Assembly: GCF_032854445.1 (NCBI RefSeq)
Contig: NC_088296.1
Location: 26,777,448-26,841,447, forward strand
From: Liolophura sinensis
Taxonomy: Eukaryota > Mollusca > Polyplacophora > Chitonida > Chitonidae
Length of the DNA: 64,000 nucleotides
Direction: 5' to 3'
The position numbers were made by a program, and so were the translations under genes. The notes under the pieces are model-generated. The model did not search any database and was not told the DNA's origin. It saw only the letters and a list, made by a program, of their open reading frames with translations. Positions within the stretch are counted from its first letter, which is position 1, and every line of letters starts with the position of its first letter. Positions 50,397-60,100 of the stretch are shown piece after piece.

Positions 50397-50475
50397 TTAA
50401 ATTTGTGTCTGGCGCAGTATACTTCACTTATATGACGGCGGCCAGCTTTATGGCGGGAGGAAACAGGTAAAACGT
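50397..50475 (-). mobile_element. SINE family 1 fragment
   Basis: In reverse it holds the tail block (GTATACTTCACTTATATGAC) and the GCGGCCAGCTTTATGGCGGG block. It lies head to head with the next copy. Confidence 0.6.
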
Positions 50476-50504
50476 AATTTGAAAAAAGGCTTCATATTGA
50501 TATT

Positions 50505-50712
50505 CCTCTCACCAATGCGGTCGCTGTGAGTTCAAGACCAGCTCATGCTGCCTTCCTCTCCGGCCCTACGTGGGAAGGTCTGCCAGCAACCTGCGGATGG
50601 TCGTGGGTTTCCCCCGGGCGCTGCCCGGTTTCCACCCACCATAATGCTGGCCGCCGTTGTATAAGTGAAATATTCTTGAGTACGGCGTAAAACACCAATT
50701 AAAAAAAAAATC
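50505..50712 (+). mobile_element. tRNA-derived SINE, family 1, nearly complete
   Basis: It begins inside the head at CCTCTCACCAATGCGGTCGC, has the B-box-type GAGTTCAAGACCAGC, GGTCTGCCAGCAACCTGCGG and ATAATGCTGGCCGCCGTTGT, and ends in a run of A. Confidence 0.9.
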
Positions 50713-51017
50713 ATATTGATATTGACTGGCCTGATAGTTTACAGATTAACGGATACTTGATTGACAAATAAAGTTAAATCATCTTAATTATGATGGATCA
50801 TCAGATGGAGACCGGCTGCAATGCGTACACAATTTATTAATTAAATATTCATCTATTTACCTTGGATTTAACGCAGTTCTTTAAAATATATGATTTCAAC
50901 AAACAGGTTTGTAGGAAATATGTCGACTCCCGAGCATGGTAGGTTAAAGTCCATTTATTAGTGATTCCTGGCAAACCTCGTGTATTGACGCAGCAAGCGA
51001 ACTAGCCAGAGCTGTCT

Positions 51018-51095
51018 TACAGTCTGCAGCCGTCATATAAGTGAAACATTCTTGAGTATGGCGTAAAACACCGATAAATAAAATAAATAAATAAG
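51018..51095 (+). mobile_element. SINE family 1 tail fragment
   Basis: Only the last 75 bases remain: CAGCCGTCATATAAGTGAAA, TTCTTGAGTATGGCGTAAAA and AAATAAAATAAATAAATAA. Confidence 0.85.
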
Positions 51096-51394
51096 TCTTA
51101 CAGTCTGTGACATCATGGGATGGTCTAGCCGAATGATCTACATTATATGACCTGTACAATAAGGCCTTAATATATGCAAAGATATGATAAAAAAGTGATA
51201 AGTTCTCTCCTTCCCTGAGTGAATTACATGAAGATGAAGATTAAATATGTCTCTGTGTTGTATTTCATGTTTTAGTAGTGCGTACTTTCAGATAATCCAG
51301 TCCTCGTACAATCAGAAATCATTCTTCAACAATATTGTGACGACAGGTTTATTTCAAGTTCATACAGGACACTTAACATATGTGCTCTGTTTAT

Positions 51395-51468
51395 GAGTGG
51401 TGTACGTGCTTTGTGGTATGAGTCACCAAACGGATAAGGTGTCACGAGTTCGATTCCTACTCCAATTT
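51395..51468 (+). repeat. tRNA-like fragment
   Basis: A B-box-like GAGTTCGATTCCTACTCC follows an A-box-like TACGTGCTTTGTGGTATG at tRNA spacing. Stems are poor, so it is likely a SINE head. Confidence 0.35.
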
Positions 51469-51544
51469 ATTGGCCGATTGGTGAAATGAGCTTGCCTTTT
51501 GGTAACTAAAAAACACGATGTGCGGGATCAAAACGGCTGTGGAC

Positions 51545-51765
51545 GAGGAATTCGTAGATTCTCCAGTTGTCATTGGTAGTGTGGCTGTGTGCGAAGTCTT
51601 ACATTCCGCGAAGACCACTTGTCTTCCACCAATACGTGGGACCCGGCCAAGGATTAACCCTGGATCTACCGCTCGCGAAGCGGACGCTCTACCAACTATG
51701 CTATCGTGGTGGGTATCAGAAATCCCCTGTTGTGCAATCGTGTGACCTAAGTCTGCGGTGCGTAC
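51545..51765 (-). mobile_element. tRNA-derived element, family 2-like
   Basis: On minus it has AGCATAGTTGGTAGAGCGTC (A box) and AGATCCAGGGTTAATCC (weak B box), then CCACGTATTGGTGGAAGACA, the block shared with 35322 and 24738. The tRNA-like part is Ala-like in its A box, but the T loop is not canonical, so a functional tRNA is unlikely. Confidence 0.55.
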
Positions 51766-52224
51766 ATTAAGACAGACACTTTTCCTCTGACATGTCACTG
51801 GTCGATTTGCCCACCAAAAATGCCACTCAACCGTGAGGGGTGAATGGGAAAATTAGTGTTCTTTCCGAATGTAAATTTTGTATCATTAACTTAAGGGTCA
51901 AAACGAACTCATCAGGACATATCAACGATTACATGCATACATACATCAGTGATTTTTTAAAGGCTTTATAGTTTTAGCTACTTTGCATTTAATTTATTCG
52001 TCTTAATGAAAGGTCCTTGCGGGTAACCTTTTTTAAAAGCATAGGCAAAGTTCGATAAACCCTTGATTGTTTTGTATGTTAATGAACAAATGTTTTCAGA
52101 GAACAGCAGCATCAGTTGTTTAAAGCGTGATTTTTGTGAGGGAATATGTACTTTCTAGAGAAAGAATATAAGTAGACACCGTGAAAAGCAACTTTAAAAT
52201 ATTTCGAAAACAGGTGTTACTCAC

Positions 52225-52285
52225 TTTGAAGACATCAGGTGTGCGTCCAATCATCAACAATCCAAGCATACTAGGGTTAATTCCA
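52225..52285 (-). CDS. Possible internal exon, unrecognised protein
   Basis: On minus, acceptor AAATCCTTCAG is followed by one base and 20 codons (GINPSMLGLLMIGRTPDVFK), then donor AAA|GTGAGT. The frame and both splice sites agree, and the peptide looks natural. Its leading phase fits the exon ending at 54316. No family is recognised, and neighbouring exons further down were not found. Confidence 0.35.
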
Positions 52286-52919
52286 CTGAAGGATTTTGAA
52301 CTCAAAAGTTCAGTTGGTTGTGTGTTTTACAGCCGGGAATGTTTAAAATTTACACACTTTCGTTTTGTTTTTTTAGTATCCAAAAATAAGCGTTCAGACT
52401 AAATTTACTTGTTGACGTCAGTACCTGACATTGTGTAGTCCGCTTCGGATCTGTAAGAACTAGTATGATAGTTTTACAATAACCCAAAAGTCTATAATAA
52501 ACACATATATACATTCTCCGCGTTTTCGCAGTGGGCATTATTGCTGGTGTCGAACACTGGGTGATAAAACAGAGGTGAAAAACCTGCTGTGAGTTGAAGG
52601 GATTCAAGGCATTGGTCATGTTCATATTATCTGTATACAGTTGCTTCCAAGTTTGTCCACAATTCTTATTTTTCCTTATTTTTACATTTGTTGAAAGTGA
52701 AAAATTAACTGATAATGTGACATCATGATAGCTGAACATCTGATTGCATTTAGATTATTTTAAGCTACACTTCGTGCAATTGGATCCAAGATTTACCCCC
52801 AAAGTGAAGAGGGATTGGATGATACTGTCACACGGACGTTACATGTTATTATCATTGTAAGCGCCATGTGGTTGTTTTATAATGTACCCGCGCGATGTTA
52901 GTGGATGTAGATTTGGTTG

Positions 52920-52939
52920 GGTGGGGGGGGGGGGGGGGG
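52920..52939 (+). repeat. Poly-G tract
   Basis: A run of about 19 G residues with one T near the start. Such tracts are hard to sequence and may be of wrong length. Confidence 0.9.
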
Positions 52940-53268
52940 TAAGTTGACAAACGGCATAAACAGGAAGGAAACTCAATCCGCACGTATAACCTTTAGAACG
53001 TGACGTAGGGGGAGATAACCAGACACCGAACAATGCACTGCATGTACAAGTTCTTCTTGGCAAGGATTGTGCCCCTTGTTTTTCATTCACCCGAACATAA
53101 GAACCCTTTGTTGAGCGGCCTGCTGTTTTCCTCTGCGAACAAAATTGACTAGTGGATGTGTGTACAGGCCAAATCAAGTAAAAAATGTGCAAGATAAGCT
53201 TGGCAGCAAAATCTAAAACTCTGCAGGCGAAGCGATCGTAAGCTCACGAAAACTCTACAGTTATAACT

Positions 53269-53418
53269 TCAGACAGTTTCCTTGCAACAGCGGCAGCCCC
53301 ACTTTGTGTTAAGCACCATGTAATTCAGCTTGCTTGCACCATAGAAGAACAAGACCAGAATTCTACAAGCAGTTGAGGGCTTACTGTGTCCTTGGGGAGA
53401 TTTTAATGTCATTTCTAT

Positions 53419-53452
<34 letters not shown>

Positions 53453-54584
53453 GCAATTTTATTTACAGAATAACTTGAAATATAGAGAAGTTTCGTTGAC
53501 GCCCACATGGTTGTGATTTTATTTCAGTCCCAAGAGGGGAGACTGGACCCACACCAACATCACAAACAACAACATACCAACGGTGATCCAAAAACTGTAG
53601 TTAATTTTGAACTTAAATACTCCCATGTTGCAGCACGCCCACTATGGCCATGAAGTAAAGTACAGGATCATATATACAAACAAAGCAAATAATATATGGT
53701 CTGCAGAGAAGAGCACACCTGCTTTATTCGCTTATAACGGTAATGGGATATTCTTGAGTGCGGCGTAAAACATCAGTCAAATAAATAAAGAAATATAATG
53801 ACAATGGCTGCCTACACAATCAGACTTCTGAAACTACCAATGTCAATCAGTCAATCGTTTACGGTTGATCGTTTACGTCAGATTTCGCTACAAGAAGGCA
53901 AATATTTGATAACGTTTACTCAAGGTGATGCGAGTATTGGTTATCTGCACCATTTTACTTTGTTTGCAACGTTGGGGGAGATAAAATACAGTTAGGAAAA
54001 TATTAACCTACTCCGATAAGGTTATAAATCGATATGACTCAGGCATGAGGTTATAATAAAACTGTCAGACTAGTTCTCACGCATAGGGAGCGGATTACAC
54101 AATGTCAGGTTTGAGATGTCAGCAAATCAAATTTAATCTAAACGCTTATTTTTGAACGCCAACAAACAATACTTAGAGAACGTGTACATGTTATACTTTT
54201 GATTAATGCTTGTGAACATCCAACTTTTCGGTTGCGTTTAGCTTTCCCTATTCGGTAATAGTGAAGATCATTGTGTCTAAAGATGGTATCTCATAAAAAA
54301 GGTGTTGTTACTTACTCCACTGTCTGCCCAATTTTCAGATCACAGCCTTGTAATTGAAATATTGCTGAGGTCGCCACAAAATACTACCCTATTAAATTGT
54401 TAAAAATACGAACACACGGACTATCACCACTGTTAGCATGAATCAAAATGCCCACCTGCTCAAAGATCTCATCAAAGATTCACTGAACACTGTAAGTGTC
54501 CAGACTTACAGCAGCATAACGGACGAGGGACCCAGTGTCAGCATACATGGACGACGGTTGCGTGTTACCTATGGCATATTTGGC
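53269..54584 (-). CDS. Fragment of an unrecognised gene, three linked exons
   Basis: Exons at 54584-54510, 54383-54316 and 53362-53269 join in phase. The first has acceptor CCAATTTTTCAG and donor GCT|GTAAGT (25 codons, with SSMYADTGSLVRYAA). The second ends GTGGA|GTAAGT (YFVATSAIF, LKIGQTV). The third gives ILVLFFYGASKLNYMVL and ends WGCRCCKETV before TGA. Two hydrophobic stretches and the CRCC tail suggest a membrane or lipid-modified protein, but I recognise no family. A 5' part must lie upstream of 54584, before or within the flank of the TM2 gene. The first and second exons have excellent splice sites; the acceptor at 54384 is weaker. Confidence 0.45.
53422..53452 (+). repeat. Poly-T tract, about 31 bases
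   Basis: An uninterrupted T run, an A run on the minus strand, inside the intron between the second and third exons of the unrecognised minus-strand gene. It could be the tail of a retroposed element. Confidence 0.95.
53519..53641 (-). CDS. Possible alternative terminal exon with a membrane helix
   Basis: After an acceptor-like CATGGCCATAG, a 40-codon frame runs to TAA at 53521-53519. It contains FKINYSFWITVGMLLFVMLV and ends VQSPLLGLK, a clear hydrophobic helix. Its phase-0 start fits the donor at 54510, so it could be an alternative last exon of the same gene. The acceptor is weak and the call is tentative. Confidence 0.25.
   Translation of the reverse strand, partial: WACCNMGVFKFKINYSFWITVGMLLFVMLVWVQSPLLGLK
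53735..53797 (+). mobile_element. SINE family 1 tail fragment
   Basis: GGGATATTCTTGAGTGCGGC and GTAAAACATCAGTCAAATAA with an A-rich end are the last part of a family 1 copy. Confidence 0.8.
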
Positions 54585-54644
54585 CTGAAAAATTGGCTAA
54601 TTAGCAGTAGGCTATAGGCCTTCAACATATATTACTGCTTTTGT

Positions 54645-54700
54645 AAACAAAACAAAAAAAAAAACAAACAAACAAAAAAAAAAACAAAAAAAAACCCACT
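54645..54700 (+). repeat. A-rich low-complexity tract
   Basis: Runs of AAAAAAAC and AAACAAAC units, probably a decayed poly-A. Confidence 0.9.
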
Positions 54701-55899
54701 CCGTTAATTTTAACAGAGAGTATGTTGTCTGAGTGATGCTAAAATGTGTTCAGTTATACTAACATAATACTATGGTATATTCAACATGTTTTCCTGCTAA
54801 TCTGATACAATCTGTATGCTGGCTTTGCAGTACATATGTGGTACAGTTAAACAGAATTATATGCTAAAACATGCTAGCATCACTCAGACACCAGACTTCG
54901 TTGTAAATTTAACAGATTATTTTTGAGCTGGAAATTAACCCAATGAGTTACAACTTATAACAGAGAATATGACCAAATCAAACAAGAAGTTAGCACACGC
55001 GGCGTACTCCGTTCCTCTCTTCTGTTATACGTTATTGTTATTTTTTGTTTGTTTGTTTTTGTCTTTGTATGTCTGTAATTGTGTTCATAATGTTAACATG
55101 TCTTTAAACGTATTAGCGAAACTAATATATATGCTGCTCTAACCTGTAAGATTCTACCATCGCTGTTGTTGTGAGATAGATTAATGAATTAATGTATATA
55201 TTTGTTTGATTGGGATTTTACGCCTTACTCATGATAGATTCATGGTAGGCCTAGATGGGTACCTCTGATCAACATTAATTACTGCAGGGTAATTAAGTAC
55301 CAGACCTATACACAGTAAATTAAACGACCCGATGTTTCCCTGTCACAGGACAAGAAATTGTTTGTTCTTCTGTGGGATTTACTGTGAGACTGCTTTGTTT
55401 GCGGAAGTATAATGAGGCTCCCTACGGTCAAACATGACTGAATCCCAACAGGGTAATTAAGGAAGTGTGAATTATAATGTAGGATGGAACAACATATCGC
55501 AACCATTTCATTGCTGTACTAAGTACATGTGAATGATATTCGGAGAATCATGATTCCTTTGCATTTATCCGTTTTGAATTACCATTAAGACCCTCCTAGC
55601 GGATTCCCCTGCAGGTCAAGTCTTTCATGGAACTAGTCAGAGTCACGAGAGCACTGAGTGACCTGATTGCAAAAAGAGGCCACGCCTATTTAGGTATCCC
55701 TGACTCGTACCTTGCCATTTAAAGACAAAACTTTTTTTTTCTCTTTCGTTCTCAAAATATTGGCTTTTCGTTTGCTGAGAGGAGATCACGCGCGATGGAC
55801 AATTTCTCGTGATACCACGTAATACATAAACAGCAGTTTCTGATACCTGCAGTCATAAGGCCGGTGGATTGAGAGCCCAGACAAGGATGAGCACCCGTT
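54701..55899. other. Intergenic region between opposed genes
   Basis: This lies between the 5' end of the minus-strand fragment and the TM2 gene. It contains a reverse SINE tail scrap at about 55198-55235 and nothing else recognised. It may hold promoters for both genes; no motif stands out. Confidence 0.35.
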
Positions 55900-55942
55900 A
55901 AGAATTACAACTTACAAACACTCTGCAAACTAAGTCACAAAG
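55900..55942 (+). other. Possible 5' UTR exon of the TM2 gene (start unknown)
   Basis: A strong donor, AAAG|GTAAGAAA, lies at 55942/55943. A matching acceptor-like TATCTTGATCAG ends at 56753, 25 bases before the TM2 start codon. A non-coding first exon ending at 55942 would explain both. The start of the exon cannot be seen. Confidence 0.3.
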
Positions 55943-56268
55943 GTAAGAAACAAAATCCGAAATCTTGGACACTTTTTCTAAAATTCTGTTGTTAATTGTA
56001 CCTCTTAGTCCAACGTTTGAAATATAAAATTTCAAACATGACTACAATTAAAATATTTCGCTCTAGAAAGTTTAAAATTTGTACACTGATGTTTTTTACT
56101 GGAGAATAATGTTCCCATCATAATTCAAGTCCTTTCCTGCTCTGAGTTTAACCTTTTAAGCATTTTCAACCTTTGACTTATGTCTTACGTTGGGTGCTAG
56201 AACGGGACGTTGGTTTTCCCCGGGCCTTCCACATTGGCCCATTCATAAAACTGACCGCCAGAGAAAAA

Positions 56269-56500
56269 TTTATTTATTTATTTGATTGGTGTTTCACGCC
56301 GTACTCAAGAATATTTCAGAGTCCGGGGGAAACCCACGACCATCCGCATGTTACTGACAGACCTTCCCACTTACGGCCGGGGGGGGGGGGGGGGGGAAGC
56401 CAGCATGAGCTGGACTTGAACTCACAGCGACCGCATTGGTGAGAGGCTCCTGGGTCATTATGCTGCGCTAGCGCGTTAACCGACTGAGCCACGGAGGCCC
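56269..56500 (-). mobile_element. Full-length SINE family 1 with perfect target duplication
   Basis: The element is flanked by CGCCAGAGAAAAA at 56256-56268 and again at 56501-56513, a 13-bp target-site duplication. On minus it reads GGGGCCTCCGTGGCTCAGTC, GGTTAACGCGCTAGCGCAGC and GTGAGTTCAAGTCCAGC (B box), then the body and an AAATAAATAAAT tail. A run of 16 G on plus near 56380 is inside it. It would lie in the intron before the TM2 start. Confidence 0.93.
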
Positions 56501-56778
56501 CGCCAGAGAAAAACAATAAAAATATATATATATAACCAAACCAAACATATATTTTAGTCGAGATGTTCTTTGTACGCAAACGAATTTAAGAACTAATAAA
56601 GGGTTACCTTCTTGAAACATTAATTAAATTAATAATGGATTTGCGAAGGGCTCATTGGCGTAACAATGGCGACTTTCTATTCTGCTCTTAGAAATCACTT
56701 ACCTGAGAATTAGCACGAGTGTTCTTACTGGTATTTTATCGTATCTTGATCAGGCCTGGACTTGTTGTCAAGAACGCA

Positions 56779-57163
56779 ATGGCGTCTGTGGAGAAACCAC
56801 CGATGCCTGACACGTCAGACGTCAGTCCGGAAGTCCCCGGCGTTCAGTGTCGACCGGAACACCGAATCACGCATGCGCACTTTGTGTACAAGGAGAAGTC
56901 TCTTTTGGACTCCTATATCCTCAGCGTTGTGCCAGTCTTTGGCATGGTCGGGCTTCACCACTTCTACCTGGGGAGGGTGTGGATGGGAGTTGCCTACTGC
57001 CTCACCCTCGGGCTGTTTGGCGTAGGATACGTCGTAGACATATTCCGTACGCCTTGTCTAGTGCACGAGTACAACAGGAAGGTGAGAGAAAGGGAATCCC
57101 CCGTGACGTCACAGCGTTCCGTCACCGATACATACATCCTGTGGTTTCCATGCGGACTTTTCG
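56779..57163 (+). CDS. TM2 gene exon 1 (coding)
   Basis: It encodes the N-terminal 128 residues: an acidic, proline-containing start, all of TM2 unit 1 and the beginning of unit 2. The donor is TTTTCG|GTAAGT, which splits the Gly codon just before MHHFYL of unit 2. Confidence 0.92.
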
Positions 57164-60100
57164 GTAAGTTAAGTCTCAGCCCTGATGCAGCAATATGCAC
57201 CTGCTATCGCCGAAGGATATGCTTGAATGGATTCTTGTAGTTTAATTAATAAATGTTTTTGATATACAGGTAGATGTTGTCCTTTTAACGAGTTACAGGA
57301 ACGCCATTGTGTCTTTCGTCAACTGGATTCGTAACTTACCTCTCTTTCCTGCGTATTGATGTATACCTCATGAACTTATGTAAATGCCAAACCTTGTTTC
57401 AGCCAGGGGCCTCCGTGGCTCAGTCGGTCTCCCAGGAGTCTCTCACCAATGCGGTCGCTGTGAGTTCAAGTCCAGCCGGCTGTACGCGGGAAGGTCTCAC
57501 AGCAACCTGCGGATGGTCGTGGGTTTTCCCCGGGCTCTGCCCGGTTTCCTCCCACCATAATGCTGGCCGTCGTTGTATAAGTGAAATATTCTTGAGTACG
57601 GCGTAAAACACCAATCAGATAAATAAATAAATAAATTGTTTTAGCCACGCAAGCAATCTTAAAACTGATTTTTCTTTGGAACATATCGTTAATGTCTTTA
57701 TTTTCTTTATTTTCATTCTTTGACTTTGTGTTTTACGGACCATATAACTGTCAAATTATTATAAACCAATGAACATGGTAAGAAAGACGCCATCTGGAGT
57801 TCATTTTTACCTGGGTTTGTTAAATATTATGTAACTACTTTGATTACGATTCCAGCCATTTTCAAGAAACTTAAGAAATCCATCAACTTTCAGATAGCTG
57901 TCTAGAAACGAAGACATTATGTCTTAAAAGAATTTCGGAATGGTGGGAAGTATTCAGTGGTGTATGGATACATTAAAATTTTATAACTTTTTCTTTCATG
58001 TGAACAATTATTTTTGTGGCAATTTCTCAAAAGTGACTTTTATTGCAAATGTTAAGCTTTTGTCACAGCTAGCCCCAAGCTTCTGTCTTTTCTCTGGTTA
58101 TTATTGGGCTAGTCTGCCAGCAACCTGCGGGAGGTCCTTGGTTTCCCCCGGGCTCTGTCCGGTTCCTCCCACCATAATGCTGGCCAAGGTCGTGTAAGTG
58201 AGAGATTCTTGCATATGGCGTAAAACTTGATTCAATTCTTTATTTATTTAATGAATATTTCTCACGACCAAACGGCTACTAACGGAGATATCATCAAAGT
58301 CTTAATCTACAACATGGTAGTTAAGAAAGTATGTACATATAAACATATAAATACGTATGCATCAGAATATAAATGCTTACTAGCTACTAGTTATAAAGAC
58401 CAACCAAGACTGATTGAAATGAGTAAGTTATTCACGACCTTAGCATTATCATTACCATTCGAAAGGTCGGAGAACCTTTCTGTATCTGTGATAAATTTAT
58501 GTATGCACTGAAAAAGGAGTTTTTTTGTCTTCGTAATTTAGACCTTTAGAGCCAAAAAAAGTATTTTAGATATATATCGTGAACATTCTGGAAAAAAAAC
58601 AGAATAATTTACACGGGGTGAAATAATTTGGGTGAGGGTATGTAGCACGTGCTTCCTATGGGTGGCAAGCTGAGGGCAAATAAAACAAATAATGAAAAGA
58701 ATCCTTACATGTATTAGTACAATAATGACAAGAAGAATCTTCAATAATGTTATACCGGTATTTAAAAATCTCTACCCAAAGATCGCTGAGTGCCAGTCTC
58801 ATTCTGCAGTGCAGGACAGATGAAACGTTGCTATGGTGATTATTATATAGCGATAATGAACCACTTGACGTAATTGGTGGAACTAGGAATATTTTAAGTT
58901 TTATAATTGAGAAATGGCGAATATTATGACGTAAATTTTTCCTGTCCTTAATAGTTTTCGAAAAAAATATGGTATATACTGAGGCGGCGTCTCAACACTA
59001 AATAAATAAATAAATAAATAAAAAATACATTAATATGCTTCATCAACTTCTGTCATATCTACAGGAAGAAAATGATAGAAAGTGTCCACAAAAAATCCGA
59101 ACAAAAACATTTTCAAAGGTATGCAGCTTTCCATGTTTAGTTTTATTTTTTTAACAGTTTACAGAGTCAGGAATTCTGTAGTCATACCTCGTGCCACATC
59201 TTCAATGTGCTCTTTTCTCCCGCAGGAATGCACCACTTTTACCTACGCAACTACAAGTTGGCAATCGTTTACCTACTCACAGTAGGTATCTTTGGCATAG
59301 GCTGGCTCGTCGACCTGTTCAGAATTCCCAGTCTTGTTCGAGAATCGAACCGGAAACAGGCGAGAGAGCCGGAAACAATCACCGAAAAGGGCAAATGTGT
59401 TTCTTATGCTCTAGGCCTTCCTCCCCTTGGTCTCTTGGGGGCGCACCACTTTTACCTGGATCGACCGATGTGGGGTGTCCTTTACGCCAACACGGTGGGC
59501 CTTTTCGGACTGGGTTTGGTATTTGATTGGTTTCGAATGTCCATTTTGGTGAAGCGTGCAAACAAAACTCGCCTAGAAGACCAAGGGCCTCCGAACCAGT
59601 ACGGTTGTTGTCTGCAGAATTCAAAGAAGTACATAGATGATCTTTTCATCTTATGGGTTACTCCCATTGGCTTGTTCGGCGCTCACCACTTTTACCTGAA
59701 CAGACCAGGATGGGGATTTGCATATCTGTTCACGTGCGGTGGCTTAGGAGTCGGCTGGGTTATAGATGCCTTCAGGTTACAATGCCTACTACGAGACTAC
59801 GAGAAAAACGCCGAGGAAAACAAACGGATTTTCGATCCTACTTACCAGACGCGAAACTACGTCGGATCTTCACAGCAAAATAGCGTAGACAGCGTGGTGC
59901 TTTCCTTGCCAAGGCCACTAGGGGGCGCTGTCGCATCTTCATTCAATGAAGAACGTCCTCCTCAGTACCAAGTGGGTTTAAACCCAGGTAGGTAATGAGT
60001 CTCTTGATAACCTGACATTAAACCAGTTATCCTCCACGCTGAACTAACCCAGTTAGTGGCATAAACACTGACAATATATCGTTAAGCCCGAATCATTCAT

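Noticed and set aside
51640-51720. Functional tRNA gene on minus
   Set aside because: The A box is good, but the T loop lacks the canonical GGTTCGAATCC and the stems do not close. It is attached to a dispersed repeat module.
56719-56778. Upstream extension of the TM2 protein from 56719
   Set aside because: The codon there is GTG, not ATG. An acceptor-like site at 56753 and the well-placed ATG at 56779 make 56779 the better start.
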